A stretch of 64,000 nt of DNA from Aphanizomenon flos-aquae FACHB-1287 (GTDB taxonomy: Bacteria > Cyanobacteriota > Cyanobacteriia > Cyanobacteriales > Nostocaceae), in the NCBI RefSeq assembly GCF_014698755.1, contig NZ_JACJTO010000013.1:1-64000 (forward strand). The letters run 5' to 3'. Under the pieces are notes generated by a model. It was not told where the DNA came from and made no database searches. It saw only the letters and a list, made by a program, of their open reading frames with translations. Shown piece by piece: positions 9,649-19,157 of this stretch (within the stretch, counting starts at the first letter, position 1; every line of letters starts with the position of its first letter). Made by a program: the position numbers and the translations under genes.

Positions 9649-10125
9649 TTAAATAGCTGCTAATTCCTTGATTTTTTTGAGTACAGATTCGGCATGACCT
9701 TTTGTTTTGACATTAGGCCAAATATAGGCGATAATTTTATCAGGTGAAATCAGAAAAGTTGAACGGGCAACTCCCATATATTCTTTACCCATAAACTTCT
9801 TTAAACGCCATGCACCATAGGCCTCTATTAATTGATGTTCAGGATCAGTTAATAGGGTAATTGATAAATTATGTTTGTCTATAAATTTACAATGAGATGT
9901 GGCAGAATCTGGACTAACACCGATAATTTTTGCTCCCACTGTGGTAAATTCGGGGGATAATTTTGTAAAGTCTTGAGCTTCGGTGGTGCAGCCCGGTGTA
10001 TTATCTTTAGGATAAAAATAGAGAACTATCCACTGATTTATATCAGCAATATTGACTAGATTATTGTTTTGGTCTGGGGTCGAAAAATCCGGTGCAGGTT
10101 GTCCAATTTGGGGAATATTGGTCAT
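9649..10125 (-). CDS. bcp: Peroxiredoxin of the BCP/PrxQ family
   Basis: The 158-residue protein is a thioredoxin-fold peroxidase that reduces hydrogen peroxide and organic peroxides. The peroxidatic cysteine is Cys46 in PKDNTPGCTTEAQDF. The resolving cysteine found five residues later in E. coli Bcp is replaced by Gln51. A second cysteine at residue 79 (SHCKFIDKH) matches the position used by the other PrxQ subgroup, so the enzyme probably forms a Cys46-Cys79 disulfide. The gene is followed by the PD-(D/E)XK-like gene and preceded by rnz on the same strand. Confidence 0.92.
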   Translation of the reverse strand: MTNIPQIGQPAPDFSTPDQNNNLVNIADINQWIVLYFYPKDNTPGCTTEAQDFTKLSPEFTTVGAKIIGVSPDSATSHCKFIDKHNLSITLLTDPEHQLIEAYGAWRLKKFMGKEYMGVARSTFLISPDKIIAYIWPNVKTKGHAESVLKKIKELAAI

Positions 10126-10171
10126 AATTAGAGGGCGATAAATTAGGAATAAATGAAAATTATAGAGTAGA

Positions 10172-11128
10172 TTAGGTAATCAAACTTGATTCAATTTCGC
10201 GTCTACGAGGAACATCATAAACCATAAAATCATGAGCCATAATTGTTTTAGGAAAAATTGCCTTTGCTTCTTTAAGTAGATCTTTTAATTCAATAGTATT
10301 ACCGGGAGCATAACGGGGGCTAAAATGTGTCATAATTAGTTTACGAACTCCGGCAACATAAGCGGTTTGTGCCGCCATTGTAGTTGTAGAATGTAGCCTT
10401 TGAAAAGCCATTTCTGAATCTTGGTGAGCAAAAGTTGCCTCATGAATTAATACATCTGCATCAAGAGCTAATTGTACTGCACCATCACAATAAACCGTAT
10501 CCGTACAATAGGCAATTTTTCGGCCAATTTCTATTGGACCAGATAATTCACTACCATTAATTACTCTTCCGTCTGCTAAGGTGACTGTCTCACCGCGTTT
10601 AAGTTGTCCATAAATAGGGCCTGAAGGAATTTGTAGGGCTTTGGCTTTGTCTATATCAAAACGTCCGCTTCTATCTTTCTCTGCTATTCGATAGCCAAAA
10701 GCGGGGATACGGTGATGTAGAAGACCACAGGTGACAGTAAATTCACTATCTTCATAAATTATCCCCGGTTGAACAGTATGCACTTTAATTGGGTAGGAAA
10801 AATGGGTATGGGAGTAACGGGAAGCGGCTTGTAAGTATTCATTTAAGCCCTGTGGACCGTAGATATCAATTTTGTCTACATTACCTGCTAAACCGCAACT
10901 AGCCAACAATCCCATTAAGCCAAAAATATGATCACCGTGCATATGGGTGACAAAAATTCGGGATAGTTGGCTAATTTTTAATTCACTCCGCAAAATTTGA
11001 TGTTGAGTTCCCTCCCCACAGTCAAATAACCACATTTCTGCCCGTTGTGGCAATCTCATTGCCACGCTGGAAACATTGCGTGATCTTGTAGGTACACCGG
11101 AGCTCGTCCCTAAAAATGTAATCTGCAC
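10172..11128 (-). CDS. rnz: Ribonuclease Z (tRNA 3' endonuclease)
   Basis: The 318-residue protein is a short-form tRNase Z, which cuts the 3' trailer from tRNA precursors. The metallo-beta-lactamase zinc motif is H62-x-H64-x-D66-H67 in THMHGDHIFGL. Further ligands are visible in LLHHRIPAFGYRI, YCTDTVYCDG (Asp), the HEATFAH motif and the C-terminal MTHFSPRY. The N-terminus MQITFLGTSSGVPTRSRNVSS is typical for the family. The gene lies 46 bp upstream of bcp on the same strand. Confidence 0.96.
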   Translation of the reverse strand: MQITFLGTSSGVPTRSRNVSSVAMRLPQRAEMWLFDCGEGTQHQILRSELKISQLSRIFVTHMHGDHIFGLMGLLASCGLAGNVDKIDIYGPQGLNEYLQAASRYSHTHFSYPIKVHTVQPGIIYEDSEFTVTCGLLHHRIPAFGYRIAEKDRSGRFDIDKAKALQIPSGPIYGQLKRGETVTLADGRVINGSELSGPIEIGRKIAYCTDTVYCDGAVQLALDADVLIHEATFAHQDSEMAFQRLHSTTTMAAQTAYVAGVRKLIMTHFSPRYAPGNTIELKDLLKEAKAIFPKTIMAHDFMVYDVPRRREIESSLIT

Positions 11129-11248
11129 GGCGGTTTTTAGCTTTCCTTTTGCTGAATATAGTCCCTGATTCTCTATCTTGGCACAGTATTGGCACAGTTA
11201 GCTATTTGAGCAGAAGGAAAACACAACATTTTCTAATTTTCCTGGTTT

Positions 11249-12142
11249 TTATTGCCACTGGGCAGAATTTGGCAAAGGCCAAGATAACTCACAAATAGTA
11301 CCTTGATTTTCAAGGTGAACTCGCCTAAATTTACCTTGAATTTGTTTGGCTAAATTTTTAAATTGTTTTGTTCCCCAACCTTCTTTTAACGGGTAAATTC
11401 CTAAACCATTATCTATAATTCTCAGGGTGTAAAGTCCTTTTTCTACTGAATAATTAACTTGTAAACAAGTGATACCTATGGCGTGTTTACCAACATTACA
11501 TAGGGCTTCTTCTAAAAATCTGCAAAGTCCTCGCTTATTTTCAATACTCAAACTACTTTCATCTATAGGCTCAAAACTATGGATTTTTAGTTTGAGGGTT
11601 TTGAAACAGGGAAAATCCCGTTCTAAGGTATAGGTATAAACTTGATAGAGAATTTCAGGTAAAGGGTTTCGCAAATCTATAACTACATTACTTCCTAAAT
11701 AAAGGCTAGTATCTTGATTAAGAGTTTCTTGTTGCCAAAATTCATATATTCCTCGTAACTCTTGATTTAATTCTTCAAGTTCTTGTTCTATTAAAGGTAG
11801 CAAATTATTAATGGGTAAATCTTTTCTTTTGACGAGACGTAAAATTTTAGCTAGAGTTTGTAATGGACCATTGTGAATTGTTTCAAATGTAGTTTCAATC
11901 ATGGTTTTACGAGCTTTAATTCCAGATTTAATTGTTTGATTATATTGATATAAAGACATAAGACTAATACCGTTTACAACTATAACAAAAATTGCTGGAA
12001 ATATAGAAAATGACCAACCCCAAGTTAATAAGAAATGACTAATCAATACTAGACTAAAACTAGTAATGATGACTTCTGATAATTTGCCTACAGAAACAAA
12101 ATAAATTTCTTCCTGTAGGTTTTTCCAAAATTGAGTTTGCAT
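11249..12142 (-). CDS. Membrane sensor histidine kinase, NarL-partner type
   Basis: The 297-residue protein has two hydrophobic spans at about residues 22-62, then a dimerisation helix with the likely phospho-His in TIHNGPLQTLAKIL. An ATP-binding domain follows, with an N-box-like FLEEALCNVGKHA and a G1-box-like IIDNGLGI, then GWGTKQF. The short HisKA_3-like arrangement suits a partner with a LuxR/NarL-type output, and such a regulator lies 76 bp upstream in the same direction. The pair therefore probably forms one two-component system. The very short extracytoplasmic loop suggests that it senses within the membrane or receives its signal from another protein. The signal is unknown. Confidence 0.85.
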   Translation of the reverse strand: MQTQFWKNLQEEIYFVSVGKLSEVIITSFSLVLISHFLLTWGWSFSIFPAIFVIVVNGISLMSLYQYNQTIKSGIKARKTMIETTFETIHNGPLQTLAKILRLVKRKDLPINNLLPLIEQELEELNQELRGIYEFWQQETLNQDTSLYLGSNVVIDLRNPLPEILYQVYTYTLERDFPCFKTLKLKIHSFEPIDESSLSIENKRGLCRFLEEALCNVGKHAIGITCLQVNYSVEKGLYTLRIIDNGLGIYPLKEGWGTKQFKNLAKQIQGKFRRVHLENQGTICELSWPLPNSAQWQ

Positions 12143-12218
12143 AAGCTTTTATTCCAATCTCAAAACCTTAATAATGGAAAACATATTATTGATTCTACTA
12201 ACTTTATTTGTTAGTTAA

Positions 12219-12896
12219 TTAATCAATTAATCCTTCGGCTCTAGCTCTCATTTCTGTTTGAATACGGATATTTTTACCTTCTTCTGGGTAAATATTTAAA
12301 GCGTCTTGTAACTTACTCCAATAATGACGTACCATCCGTTCAGATATGCACATATTTTTAGCAATTACTTTATCTTGTAATCCTTCTTCAAAAGCTAATT
12401 CCAGCACTTTCAACCATTCTGGTTTCACCTCTAAACCTGAATGAATTCCTTTGATATCTTTGGTGTGAGTTAAGCCTTGTAATGCCCAATCAACTCTAGT
12501 TAACATTTCCTGGGTAGGAAGACTTTTATCAGCGACAGTAAAGCCTCCTTTATGATTATCAATATAAGGACGAATGCGGATTAATGTTTTCACATGGGCA
12601 CTTTGAACAACAAGATTTAAATGGGAATAATTTTCCATCAAAACCTTAAGAAGTTGAATACCTATATCAACTTTCGCTGTCATTTCCGGTTTTTCTGGTA
12701 TGGAAAGATCCATTACTAGGAGGTCAGGTTGGTAATTAATAACTTGCTCAAAAGCATAACTAGCATTTGTAGCTGTATTAAATTCAGCACTAGGATAGTT
12801 TTTTCGTAAAATTTCTACTGTCCCATTTAAAACTGACTCGTGGTCATCAATTACTATGAATGTTAAACATGATTTTTCTGATGGAATTTGTTGCAT
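12219..12896 (-). CDS. LuxR/NarL-type response regulator
   Basis: The 225-residue protein has an N-terminal receiver domain (FIVIDDHESVL, phospho-Asp63 in LLVMDLSIP, Lys in TVADKS). Its C-terminal helix-turn-helix includes GLQDKVIAKNMCISERMVRHYWSKLQ, which matches the LuxR family recognition-helix region. It is immediately upstream of the sensor kinase gene and probably its partner. Targets cannot be read from the sequence. The gene lies 1.07 kb downstream of the HlyD gene of the peptide-export locus, on the same strand; regulation of that locus is possible but only conjecture. Confidence 0.88.
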   Translation of the reverse strand: MQQIPSEKSCLTFIVIDDHESVLNGTVEILRKNYPSAEFNTATNASYAFEQVINYQPDLLVMDLSIPEKPEMTAKVDIGIQLLKVLMENYSHLNLVVQSAHVKTLIRIRPYIDNHKGGFTVADKSLPTQEMLTRVDWALQGLTHTKDIKGIHSGLEVKPEWLKVLELAFEEGLQDKVIAKNMCISERMVRHYWSKLQDALNIYPEEGKNIRIQTEMRARAEGLID

Positions 12897-13970
12897 ATCT
12901 AATAATTGTCCTAATAGTTAAACACATGATAATTTTTAGTTGCTATAGGCATCATAAATGATATTTGAAAAATTTTAAGTAGTCTAAGTGGGCTGGGAAA
13001 TACCTAGCCTACATATATTTAAAAAATCAAATATTAGTCCTATATATACTACTATTAATTACTTTTTTCTAGGTTCTCTTAGTTATACCTTATTAAAGGT
13101 GAGGGTGTTACCCCTCACCCAATGAAAAATATTAGAAAATACTGAGATTATGAAGTTGATATATAATAATAATAAATATGTTTATTTAAAAAAACTTAGG
13201 ATTAATCAGAGTTGTGAGAGATATAGTAAGAGGTACTATAGGAGATATTAAGTAATAGAAAATACTGACTAATAAAAGTGCCAAATTGACATAAGGTTTT
13301 TGTTAAGTAGGAGCATTTACATGATATTAAGAATTTAAAGTTATTATAAATATGCTCTGATTTTGGTAAATGAAAATAAAAAATTACAGTAGATATAATC
13401 AGGATCAAAAATTTTTAGAATAGCCTGATACTTTGTGTTTGTTGGAGAGTAATATGAATATAAATAGAGAATTTTTATATGTTTTCTACAAAAATTGTAG
13501 AGACATTTTGTGCAATGTTTCTATTTTTGACTCTACTGTTATCTTTATGTAAGATAACATTTATTGTAGATTGTATTTCGTTCCTCAACCCAATACCCCT
13601 TACTGTCATTCTGCTAATATTGGATTTCATTTCGTACCCTTTGGGAAGCAAGCTACACCCCAACCTACAAAAATTAAATCAATATTCTTTTCCATAAAGG
13701 GAGCAGTAAAACCCTATTTTTTTATAAAATATTTAATCTAAGTTGCTAGTTAGGTAAATTGTCAGAATCAGGATGTCTAGGATTAAAGAATAAACATGAT
13801 GAAACCAGAGCCTTTATTACCTATTACCCATTACTAGGTTCAACAAAATAACTGGAAACTTGAGTTATTTATTCAAATTACAGGACTATTCAACAAATAA
13901 TACGACAGATTTCCTGTTTTTTGTTTTTACTAATTAATTTAATTAATTTAATTTCTGGCTATTTAGCTAC
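12897..13970. other. 1.07-kb AT-rich intergenic region
   Basis: The region contains the hairpin at 13098-13119 and, at about 13659-13702, a stretch similar to 19494-19540 (both start CAACCTACAAAAAT and run on with scattered differences). The open frames on both strands near 13475-13697 overlap each other in antisense and show no family features. No precursor-like double-glycine sequence was found here. It may be a decayed remnant region at the edge of the export locus. Confidence 0.5.
13098..13119 (-). terminator. Hairpin GGTGAGGG/CCCTCACC, possible terminator
   Basis: A perfect 8-bp stem with a 6-nt loop is followed on the minus strand by TTTAATAAGG, only a weak T-tract. It lies between the HlyD gene and the response regulator gene, so it could end transcription from the export locus. 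Its distance (850 bp) from the HlyD stop weakens the case. Confidence 0.3.
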
Positions 13971-15371
13971 TTATAAATCAACAATTAGTCTAGCTTTTCT
14001 CAACATAAATTGTAATGCCGTTTCTTCTCTAGAAATAATATCTGCTGTAGTGTTCATTCCTGATTGTAAGACACATTTGTGACCATTAATTCCAAATGAA
14101 TTACTTTCGGGTTGAATGGTTATTTCAAAGTAGCTAATACCAGGAGAATTAGTCGTAGTTGTATCTTTGCTTTGAGATATAATTGCATCTGGAGAAATGG
14201 TTTTAACAGTCCCCTTAGCAATTCCATAATCAGGATAGGGACAAGCATCAACACGAAGTTGCACTTTTTGACCAATGGCAATTTTGTTGATTTCCGCAGT
14301 AGGAATTATGGCTTTAATTACTAAATAAGCACTATCAGGGACAACCTCAGCAATAGATTCACCAACTCGCAGAACTTGACCAGAATTGCGTAAATTTAGT
14401 TTAAATATAATCCCATTACTCGTGGCAAGAATTACACTACTTTTACGCTGAGTTTCTAGTTGTTGAAGTTCTTTTTGTGATTGTTTTATTTGAGTTTGTA
14501 TTTCTACCAATCGCTGAATTAAGACTTCTCTTTCTTTATTTAGAGCCGCTATATTAGCTTCACCTTTAGCAGTTTCTTGAGCAATCCTTTCTTGTGCCAT
14601 TTTTACCATTGCGGTAGTTGGATTAATTGCAGCTTGAGTTGATTTAATTTTGATTTTAGCAAGATCAACAGCTTTTTTTGCAGATTGTAGTGTTAAGGTT
14701 GTCTGGTGCACAACTAGCTGTTTTTGCTCAAATTCTCTGCTACCAATTGCACCAATTTTGGATAACAACCCATAACGATCTCTATCCGATTTTGCGAAAT
14801 CTAAATCAGCTTTTGCTTTTTCTAAATCTACTAATTCTTTTTGAATATTTACCCCTGCTGTCATTAATTCACTTTCAGTATTGATTTTTCGCTCTTGATA
14901 TTCCCTTTGATTTCTTAATAAGTCTTCTTTGGCAGAATTGACAACAGTTTCTATAACTCTTTTTTCAGCCATAATTTGATAATTTAATGTTCGGTTTTGA
15001 GCATATATTTGTAGTATTTGTAATTCATTTTGTTTAATACTTTCTTCTAATTGACTTTTTTTAATTAGCAATTGTTCAGTATCTAAAATGGCAATTATGT
15101 CTCCTTGCTTAACAATTTGATTTTCTTTGACTTCGATACTTTTAACTGTCCCTTCTATTGGTGATTGCACCACACGAGTTTCACCTATGGGACGAACAAT
15201 AGCAGCAGCTTTTACCATAACATTATATTTCACCCATGAAGATAAATAAATGCTAGTAATAACAGTAGCAATCAAAAATAAACCTGCTAAGGATGTCCAA
15301 CGACTAACCGGTGGAAGTGAATTATCAGTTTCAAAGACAGAATTAAATTCTTGATTGTGAGTGTAAGTCAT
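13971..15371 (-). CDS. HlyD-family membrane fusion protein
   Basis: The 466-residue protein is the periplasmic adaptor of an ABC-driven export system. One membrane span lies near residues 25-45 (SLAGLFLIATVITSIYLSSW). It is followed by a barrel-sandwich half (VVQSPIEGTVKSIEVKENQI), long coiled-coil arms rich in Glu, Lys and Gln at about 110-310, and the second lipoyl half (ILATSNGIIFKLNLRNSGQ). The C-terminal beta-barrel domain contains YLVIKAIIPTAEINKIAIGQ. It is 174 bp downstream of the C39 ABC transporter gene on the same strand and almost certainly works with it to carry peptide across the cell envelope. The outer-membrane channel would be a TolC-type protein encoded elsewhere. Confidence 0.92.
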   Translation of the reverse strand: MTYTHNQEFNSVFETDNSLPPVSRWTSLAGLFLIATVITSIYLSSWVKYNVMVKAAAIVRPIGETRVVQSPIEGTVKSIEVKENQIVKQGDIIAILDTEQLLIKKSQLEESIKQNELQILQIYAQNRTLNYQIMAEKRVIETVVNSAKEDLLRNQREYQERKINTESELMTAGVNIQKELVDLEKAKADLDFAKSDRDRYGLLSKIGAIGSREFEQKQLVVHQTTLTLQSAKKAVDLAKIKIKSTQAAINPTTAMVKMAQERIAQETAKGEANIAALNKEREVLIQRLVEIQTQIKQSQKELQQLETQRKSSVILATSNGIIFKLNLRNSGQVLRVGESIAEVVPDSAYLVIKAIIPTAEINKIAIGQKVQLRVDACPYPDYGIAKGTVKTISPDAIISQSKDTTTTNSPGISYFEITIQPESNSFGINGHKCVLQSGMNTTADIISREETALQFMLRKARLIVDL

Positions 15372-15545
15372 GGTTATCTAAATAATGAATGATATATAGG
15401 ATTCCTATTTGAGTTTTGAACGGTATTTTTTAACATTAGCAAAGCGTGGCTTTTAGGGTCGCTTAACCCTCCCCTTATCAAGGAGAGGATGCTCATTTCT
15501 GGTTTCCCCTCTTTGCATGACTAAGGGGCTAAACACAAGAGGGAA

Positions 15546-17696
15546 TTAAGGAATTACAAAATCTAAATGATCTCCTGATTTAGTGCGTAAATCTGCCAAA
15601 GAACCTTGCAATTTCAATTTACCCTGATCTATCAAAACAATCCAATCAGCCCGATTAATTACCTTGGGTCTATGAGTAATTAAAATCGTTGTTTTCCCTT
15701 GACGATGTTGAAATAATTGGTCTAAAACTTGGGCTTCACTCACTGGATCTAGTCCACCAGTAGATTCATCTAAAATGAGAATTGCTGGATCTGTAACAAT
15801 GGCTCTAGCTATGGCTAATCTTTGTCTTTGTCCACCAGAAATATTAGCACCAAATTCACCTAAAATAGTTTGATATGTCTCAGGTAACTTACTTATAAAT
15901 TCATCAGCACCAGAAATTTTACAAGCTTGAACAATCTGCTCAAAACTAACATAAGGCGCTCCTAATCGGAAATTATCAATAATAGAACGATTCCAAAAAT
16001 GAGCATCTTGAGGAACAAGAACTATTTGTTGACGGAGACATTCTAAAGAAAGGTCTTGGAGATTATAAATCCCAATCTGGATATTACCAGATTGCAGTTG
16101 ATATAAACTAGAAATCAATTTGGCTAAGGTGCTTTTACCACAGCCAGATTTACCAATTAGAGCAATATTCTTACCTCCAGGAATCGTTAAAGAAAAATCT
16201 TCTAATAAATCAATTCGACCAGGATAATGAAAGGTTAAATTTGTACAAATAATATTAGCATTACTAGAGATTTCTACAAATGGCTTTTTACTATTATCTT
16301 CTTCTTCTGGAGTGGCATCAATAACTTCTGTCAGCCTTCGAGTAGCAGTTTTAGCCCGGGTAAATTCATCAACAAAATTAATAACTGTACTGATTAAAGA
16401 TATAAAATTACCATTCATTGAATTAAATGCTAGTAATTGCCCAACACTGATATTTTCAGCCGGGTTAATTACCAAATAACCGCCAAACCAGAGTAAAACT
16501 ACGCCACCAATACCAGAAATAAAACTTGAAAAGGTATTATTAATAATCCCAATTTGCATCGTCTGAAATGTTAGCCTAGCTAGACGATTAAAACGATTTT
16601 GTAATTCATCCCAAAATTGTCTTCTTGATGCGGTTGTTTTGAGAGTTAATGCACCTTTAAAGGTTTCCACTAAAACCCCTTGGGTTTCCGCTTCTGTAAT
16701 TAAGAGTTCATTGGTTTTTTGTTGTAATGTGGGCTGAAAAATAAAAGTAGATGTGGTCATGAACACAGAAATTACTAAAGCTACCAAGGTAAGTTTCCAG
16801 CTATAGAAAAACATGAAACCCAAGGAAATTATGGCAATAAAAAATTGACTGGGTAAACCAATAACAACTTGAGCAATTAATTGATTAATCTGGTCAATGT
16901 CTCGCAGCCGACTGACAACTTCACCACTGCGACGAGTTTCATAATAAGTTAATGGTAAACGCAGAATTTGCCGCCCAAATTCCAAAACTAAACCTAATTG
17001 CATTCGTTGAGCAAAATGAGCAATTAAGTTAGACTGGACAAATGAAAGGCTAGTAGAAATAATATTCATAACTACTACAGCAATGACTACTGTAGTTAAT
17101 AATTTTATGTCACCTCTAACTAATACATCATCGGTGAGAATTTGCAGTAGAAAAGGAGAAGTTAAAGACAGTAAACCCAAGACTAAATTGAGGGGTAAAG
17201 CTTGTAATAAAATACCACGATAAATCCAAACTCGTCGGAAGAAACGCCAAAAACCACCGACCTGATCTTGCTTTTGAGAAAAAAAGCGGATAGGATCTGG
17301 TTCTACTAATAATAATAACCAATCTGTCCAAGCTGCTTTGATATCTTCTTTAGAAAGATAACGCATTCCCACTGCTGGATCTGCAATCAGAAATTTTTTA
17401 CCTTTTTTACCATATAAAATCACCCAATGATTACCCTTCCAATGAATAATCGCGGGTAAAGGTGCTTCATTAATTTTATCTAATATTTCTGGAGAAGTTT
17501 TCACTGGATTGGCGTTAAAACCCAGAATTTCTGCTCCTCTTTTTAATCCTAATAAAGTAGTTCCAAATTGCCCTGTTCCTACGGCTTCCCGAATATGACT
17601 AATGGTAAATGTTTGACCGTAATATTTGGCAATTGCCGCTAAACAAGCTGCACCACAGTCTTCTTCACTATGCTGTTTAACAAATTGGTATTTCAT
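15546..17696 (-). CDS. C39 peptidase-containing ABC exporter (PCAT)
   Basis: The protein both cleaves and exports double-glycine leader peptides. I chose the ATG at 17696 (MKYQFVKQHSEEDCGAACL) because it places the C39 domain in register; a TTG two codons upstream is also open. The result is 716 residues. The peptidase domain (about 1-125) has Cys14 in DCGAACL, the catalytic His in GNHWVILYG and the Asp in IADPAVG. A membrane domain with about six spans follows. The ATPase domain has Walker A GKSGCGKST, signature ISGGQRQRLAIARA and Walker B ILILDEST. All catalytic residues are present. Precursor genes with GG motifs lie just upstream on the same strand (18012-18936), which supports a role in exporting those peptides. 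Confidence 0.95.
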   Translation of the reverse strand: MKYQFVKQHSEEDCGAACLAAIAKYYGQTFTISHIREAVGTGQFGTTLLGLKRGAEILGFNANPVKTSPEILDKINEAPLPAIIHWKGNHWVILYGKKGKKFLIADPAVGMRYLSKEDIKAAWTDWLLLLVEPDPIRFFSQKQDQVGGFWRFFRRVWIYRGILLQALPLNLVLGLLSLTSPFLLQILTDDVLVRGDIKLLTTVVIAVVVMNIISTSLSFVQSNLIAHFAQRMQLGLVLEFGRQILRLPLTYYETRRSGEVVSRLRDIDQINQLIAQVVIGLPSQFFIAIISLGFMFFYSWKLTLVALVISVFMTTSTFIFQPTLQQKTNELLITEAETQGVLVETFKGALTLKTTASRRQFWDELQNRFNRLARLTFQTMQIGIINNTFSSFISGIGGVVLLWFGGYLVINPAENISVGQLLAFNSMNGNFISLISTVINFVDEFTRAKTATRRLTEVIDATPEEEDNSKKPFVEISSNANIICTNLTFHYPGRIDLLEDFSLTIPGGKNIALIGKSGCGKSTLAKLISSLYQLQSGNIQIGIYNLQDLSLECLRQQIVLVPQDAHFWNRSIIDNFRLGAPYVSFEQIVQACKISGADEFISKLPETYQTILGEFGANISGGQRQRLAIARAIVTDPAILILDESTGGLDPVSEAQVLDQLFQHRQGKTTILITHRPKVINRADWIVLIDQGKLKLQGSLADLRTKSGDHLDFVIP

Positions 17697-18011
17697 TAGC
17701 AATTAACCATATAAAGTTGGAAAAATAAGCCAATTTATTTGTTATTAAATTGATTTTTTATATTTATTTAATTGGTGTAAAGCCTTGGCAAATACAGCAC
17801 TTTGCCTAACAATTATGTACAATATTTAAGGAGACAAATTGAACAATCAAGGTAAGAATTCAGGTGAGACGATAAGATCCCCGACTTCTTTTATTTATTG
17901 TGTCCATAAATTATAAATTTATGTCAGAAGTCGGAAATATGCGTATGAACGAGTGCTGTATGATCTAAATAGTGGAAGATAAAATGAAGTGATTGTGATT
18001 TTGTTTCTCTG
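17697..18011. other. Intergenic region with inverted repeat
   Basis: This 315-bp gap separates the exporter gene from the first precursor gene. It holds a 9-bp inverted repeat, CCGACTTCT at 17881-17889 and AGAAGTCGG at 17926-17934, with 36 bp between. These words resemble a dispersed cyanobacterial repeat. On the minus strand it could act as an attenuating hairpin between the abundant precursor transcript and the transporter. No gene was recognised. Confidence 0.5.
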
Positions 18012-18341
18012 CTAAAAAAAACTAAATAGTTTTGCGAATAAGCTACCACCTCGTCTGCGGTTATTGCGACGACTTCCACCTCCTCCTCCACCAAACAATG
18101 AAGCTATAACTAATGTTGTTTGAGAAAATCTATATTCAGCTTCATTTCTTACAAATCCACTAGAATTTCCTTGAGAAATATTCACTTCACTCATTCCCCT
18201 AGAGTATATATCTGTAGTTTGGAAGAACATATAAGACATTCCAAAGGGTGAAGATAATCCGCCCCCAGATACAGACTCTTGTTCCTTTTCTGATATATCT
18301 ATAAATAGGTCAGAGTTTTTAGTTGTTATTTTTTCAGACAT
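18012..18341 (-). CDS. Double-glycine leader peptide precursor, Gly/Arg-rich C-terminus
   Basis: The 109-residue protein starts with a leader ending in LFIDISEKEQESVSGG at residues 12-27. This closely parallels the leader of the neighbouring 78-residue precursor (LFTAVSVEQQEMVSGG). Cleavage after the GG would release about 82 residues beginning GLSSPFGMSYMFF. The mature part ends in a run of six glycines, a basic stretch (SRRNNRRRGG) and a hydrophobic tail (SLFAKLFSFF). This suggests a cationic, possibly membrane-active peptide, but that is inference. The leader style matches what I recall as cyanobacterial CTB-type bacteriocin precursors. The C39 exporter gene directly downstream is the likely processing and export partner. 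No modification-enzyme gene is seen nearby. Confidence 0.75.
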   Translation of the reverse strand: MSEKITTKNSDLFIDISEKEQESVSGGGLSSPFGMSYMFFQTTDIYSRGMSEVNISQGNSSGFVRNEAEYRFSQTTLVIASLFGGGGGGSRRNNRRRGGSLFAKLFSFF

Positions 18342-18508
18342 GATAAAACCTCAGTTATTTTTCTGGCACTCTATACAGGTTTAGGGAGTTCTAAATAAAA
18401 AATATCCTGTTGATTTGAGGGCAGGTAGCAGGGGGAGGAAAATTTGTTTTAATTCTGTAAAATTGGATAATTTATTTTTGTACTTTTCTTAGACAGAAGA
18501 TAAAGAAT

Positions 18509-18558
18509 CAGCTACCAGTGGGAAGTTTTTTTTAGAAGCAACCCATGACTGATAGCTG
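18509..18558 (-). terminator. Imperfect hairpin between the two precursor genes
   Basis: CAGCTACCAGTGGG at 18509-18522 pairs imperfectly with CCCATGACTGATAGCTG at 18542-18558. On the minus strand the hairpin lies after the 78-residue precursor and before the 109-residue precursor. It could be a terminator or attenuator between them, or a dispersed repeat. No clean T-tract follows. Confidence 0.3.
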
Positions 18559-18699
18559 ACCTACTTACATACAAAATCGCTATCGATAGTAATTTCGACA
18601 GAATTTAGCGAGCTATTCTAGGATATTAATTTGCCTTGCTGTTTTCTCTTTATGTAGAATCACAGTGCAGAATTAATCCTAGAATTATTTGCTAACTAA

Positions 18700-18936
18700 T
18701 TAGTAGGAGAAGTATATTTGACTAGCACGTTTATCTAAAGTAGAAGCAACATTATTATTGCCGTACCCAATCAATGATACTACACCACCTGGACCTGCAG
18801 AAGATTGAGAATTAAATAATGTAGTATTTTGATTGAAGTTGAGAAGTTCACTAAATGTGGTATCAGGAGCAACTACAACTCCACCAGATACCATTTCTTG
18901 TTGTTCAACAGATACTGCGGTAAATAGATTAGACAT
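18700..18936 (-). CDS. Double-glycine leader peptide precursor (CTB-type bacteriocin-like)
   Basis: The 78-residue peptide starts at the ATG at 18936; the frame stays open upstream to 19059, but AAGGAG about 8 nt before this ATG, and homology to the decayed copies, fix the start here. The leader MSNLFTAVSVEQQEMVSGG ends in the GG cleaved by C39 peptidases. The 59-residue mature part starts VVVAPDTTFSELL, is rich in Asn, Ser and Gly, and has no cysteine, so lanthionine or disulfide bridges are excluded. Two decayed copies of this gene lie upstream at 19158-19256 and 19703-19867. The exporter at 15546-17696 probably handles it. Function as a bacteriocin is inferred from leader type and context only. 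Confidence 0.78.
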   Translation of the reverse strand: MSNLFTAVSVEQQEMVSGGVVVAPDTTFSELLNFNQNTTLFNSQSSAGPGGVVSLIGYGNNNVASTLDKRASQIYFSY

Positions 18937-19090
18937 GACTGAATTCTCCTTGATTTGAATTATCGCTTGGGATTGTTTACTGCTCGGTTGCCGTTTTCCC
19001 CCTCGCTTGTTAATAGAATATCGAGGAATAACTAGATAATTCATTCTCATTTTCTGCAAACTTAATTACCAGATTTAGAACTAAACATTG

Positions 19091-19120
19091 CCGAAAAATA
19101 CACGCCAATTCGGCTAAATT
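19091..19120 (-). promoter_or_regulatory. Conserved element upstream of precursor, copy 1
   Basis: On the plus strand it reads GCCGAAAAATACACGCCAAT then TCGGCTAAAT. The core CCGAAAAATACACGC recurs at 19351-19380 and 20043-20072, each time upstream of a precursor or precursor remnant on the minus strand. It lies about 155 bp before the intact 78-residue precursor start. In this copy GCCGAA and TTCGGC form a 6-bp stem, which is not kept in the other copies. It is probably part of a duplicated promoter region. Confidence 0.55.
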
Positions 19121-19157
19121 CATTTGACAAAATTTCAAGTTTTAGCTAAATTAATTT

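Noticed and set aside
13475-13697. Overlapping antisense frames of 62 and 72 residues
   Set aside because: They overlap on opposite strands in AT-rich DNA, have no family features, and include a dispersed repeat fragment.
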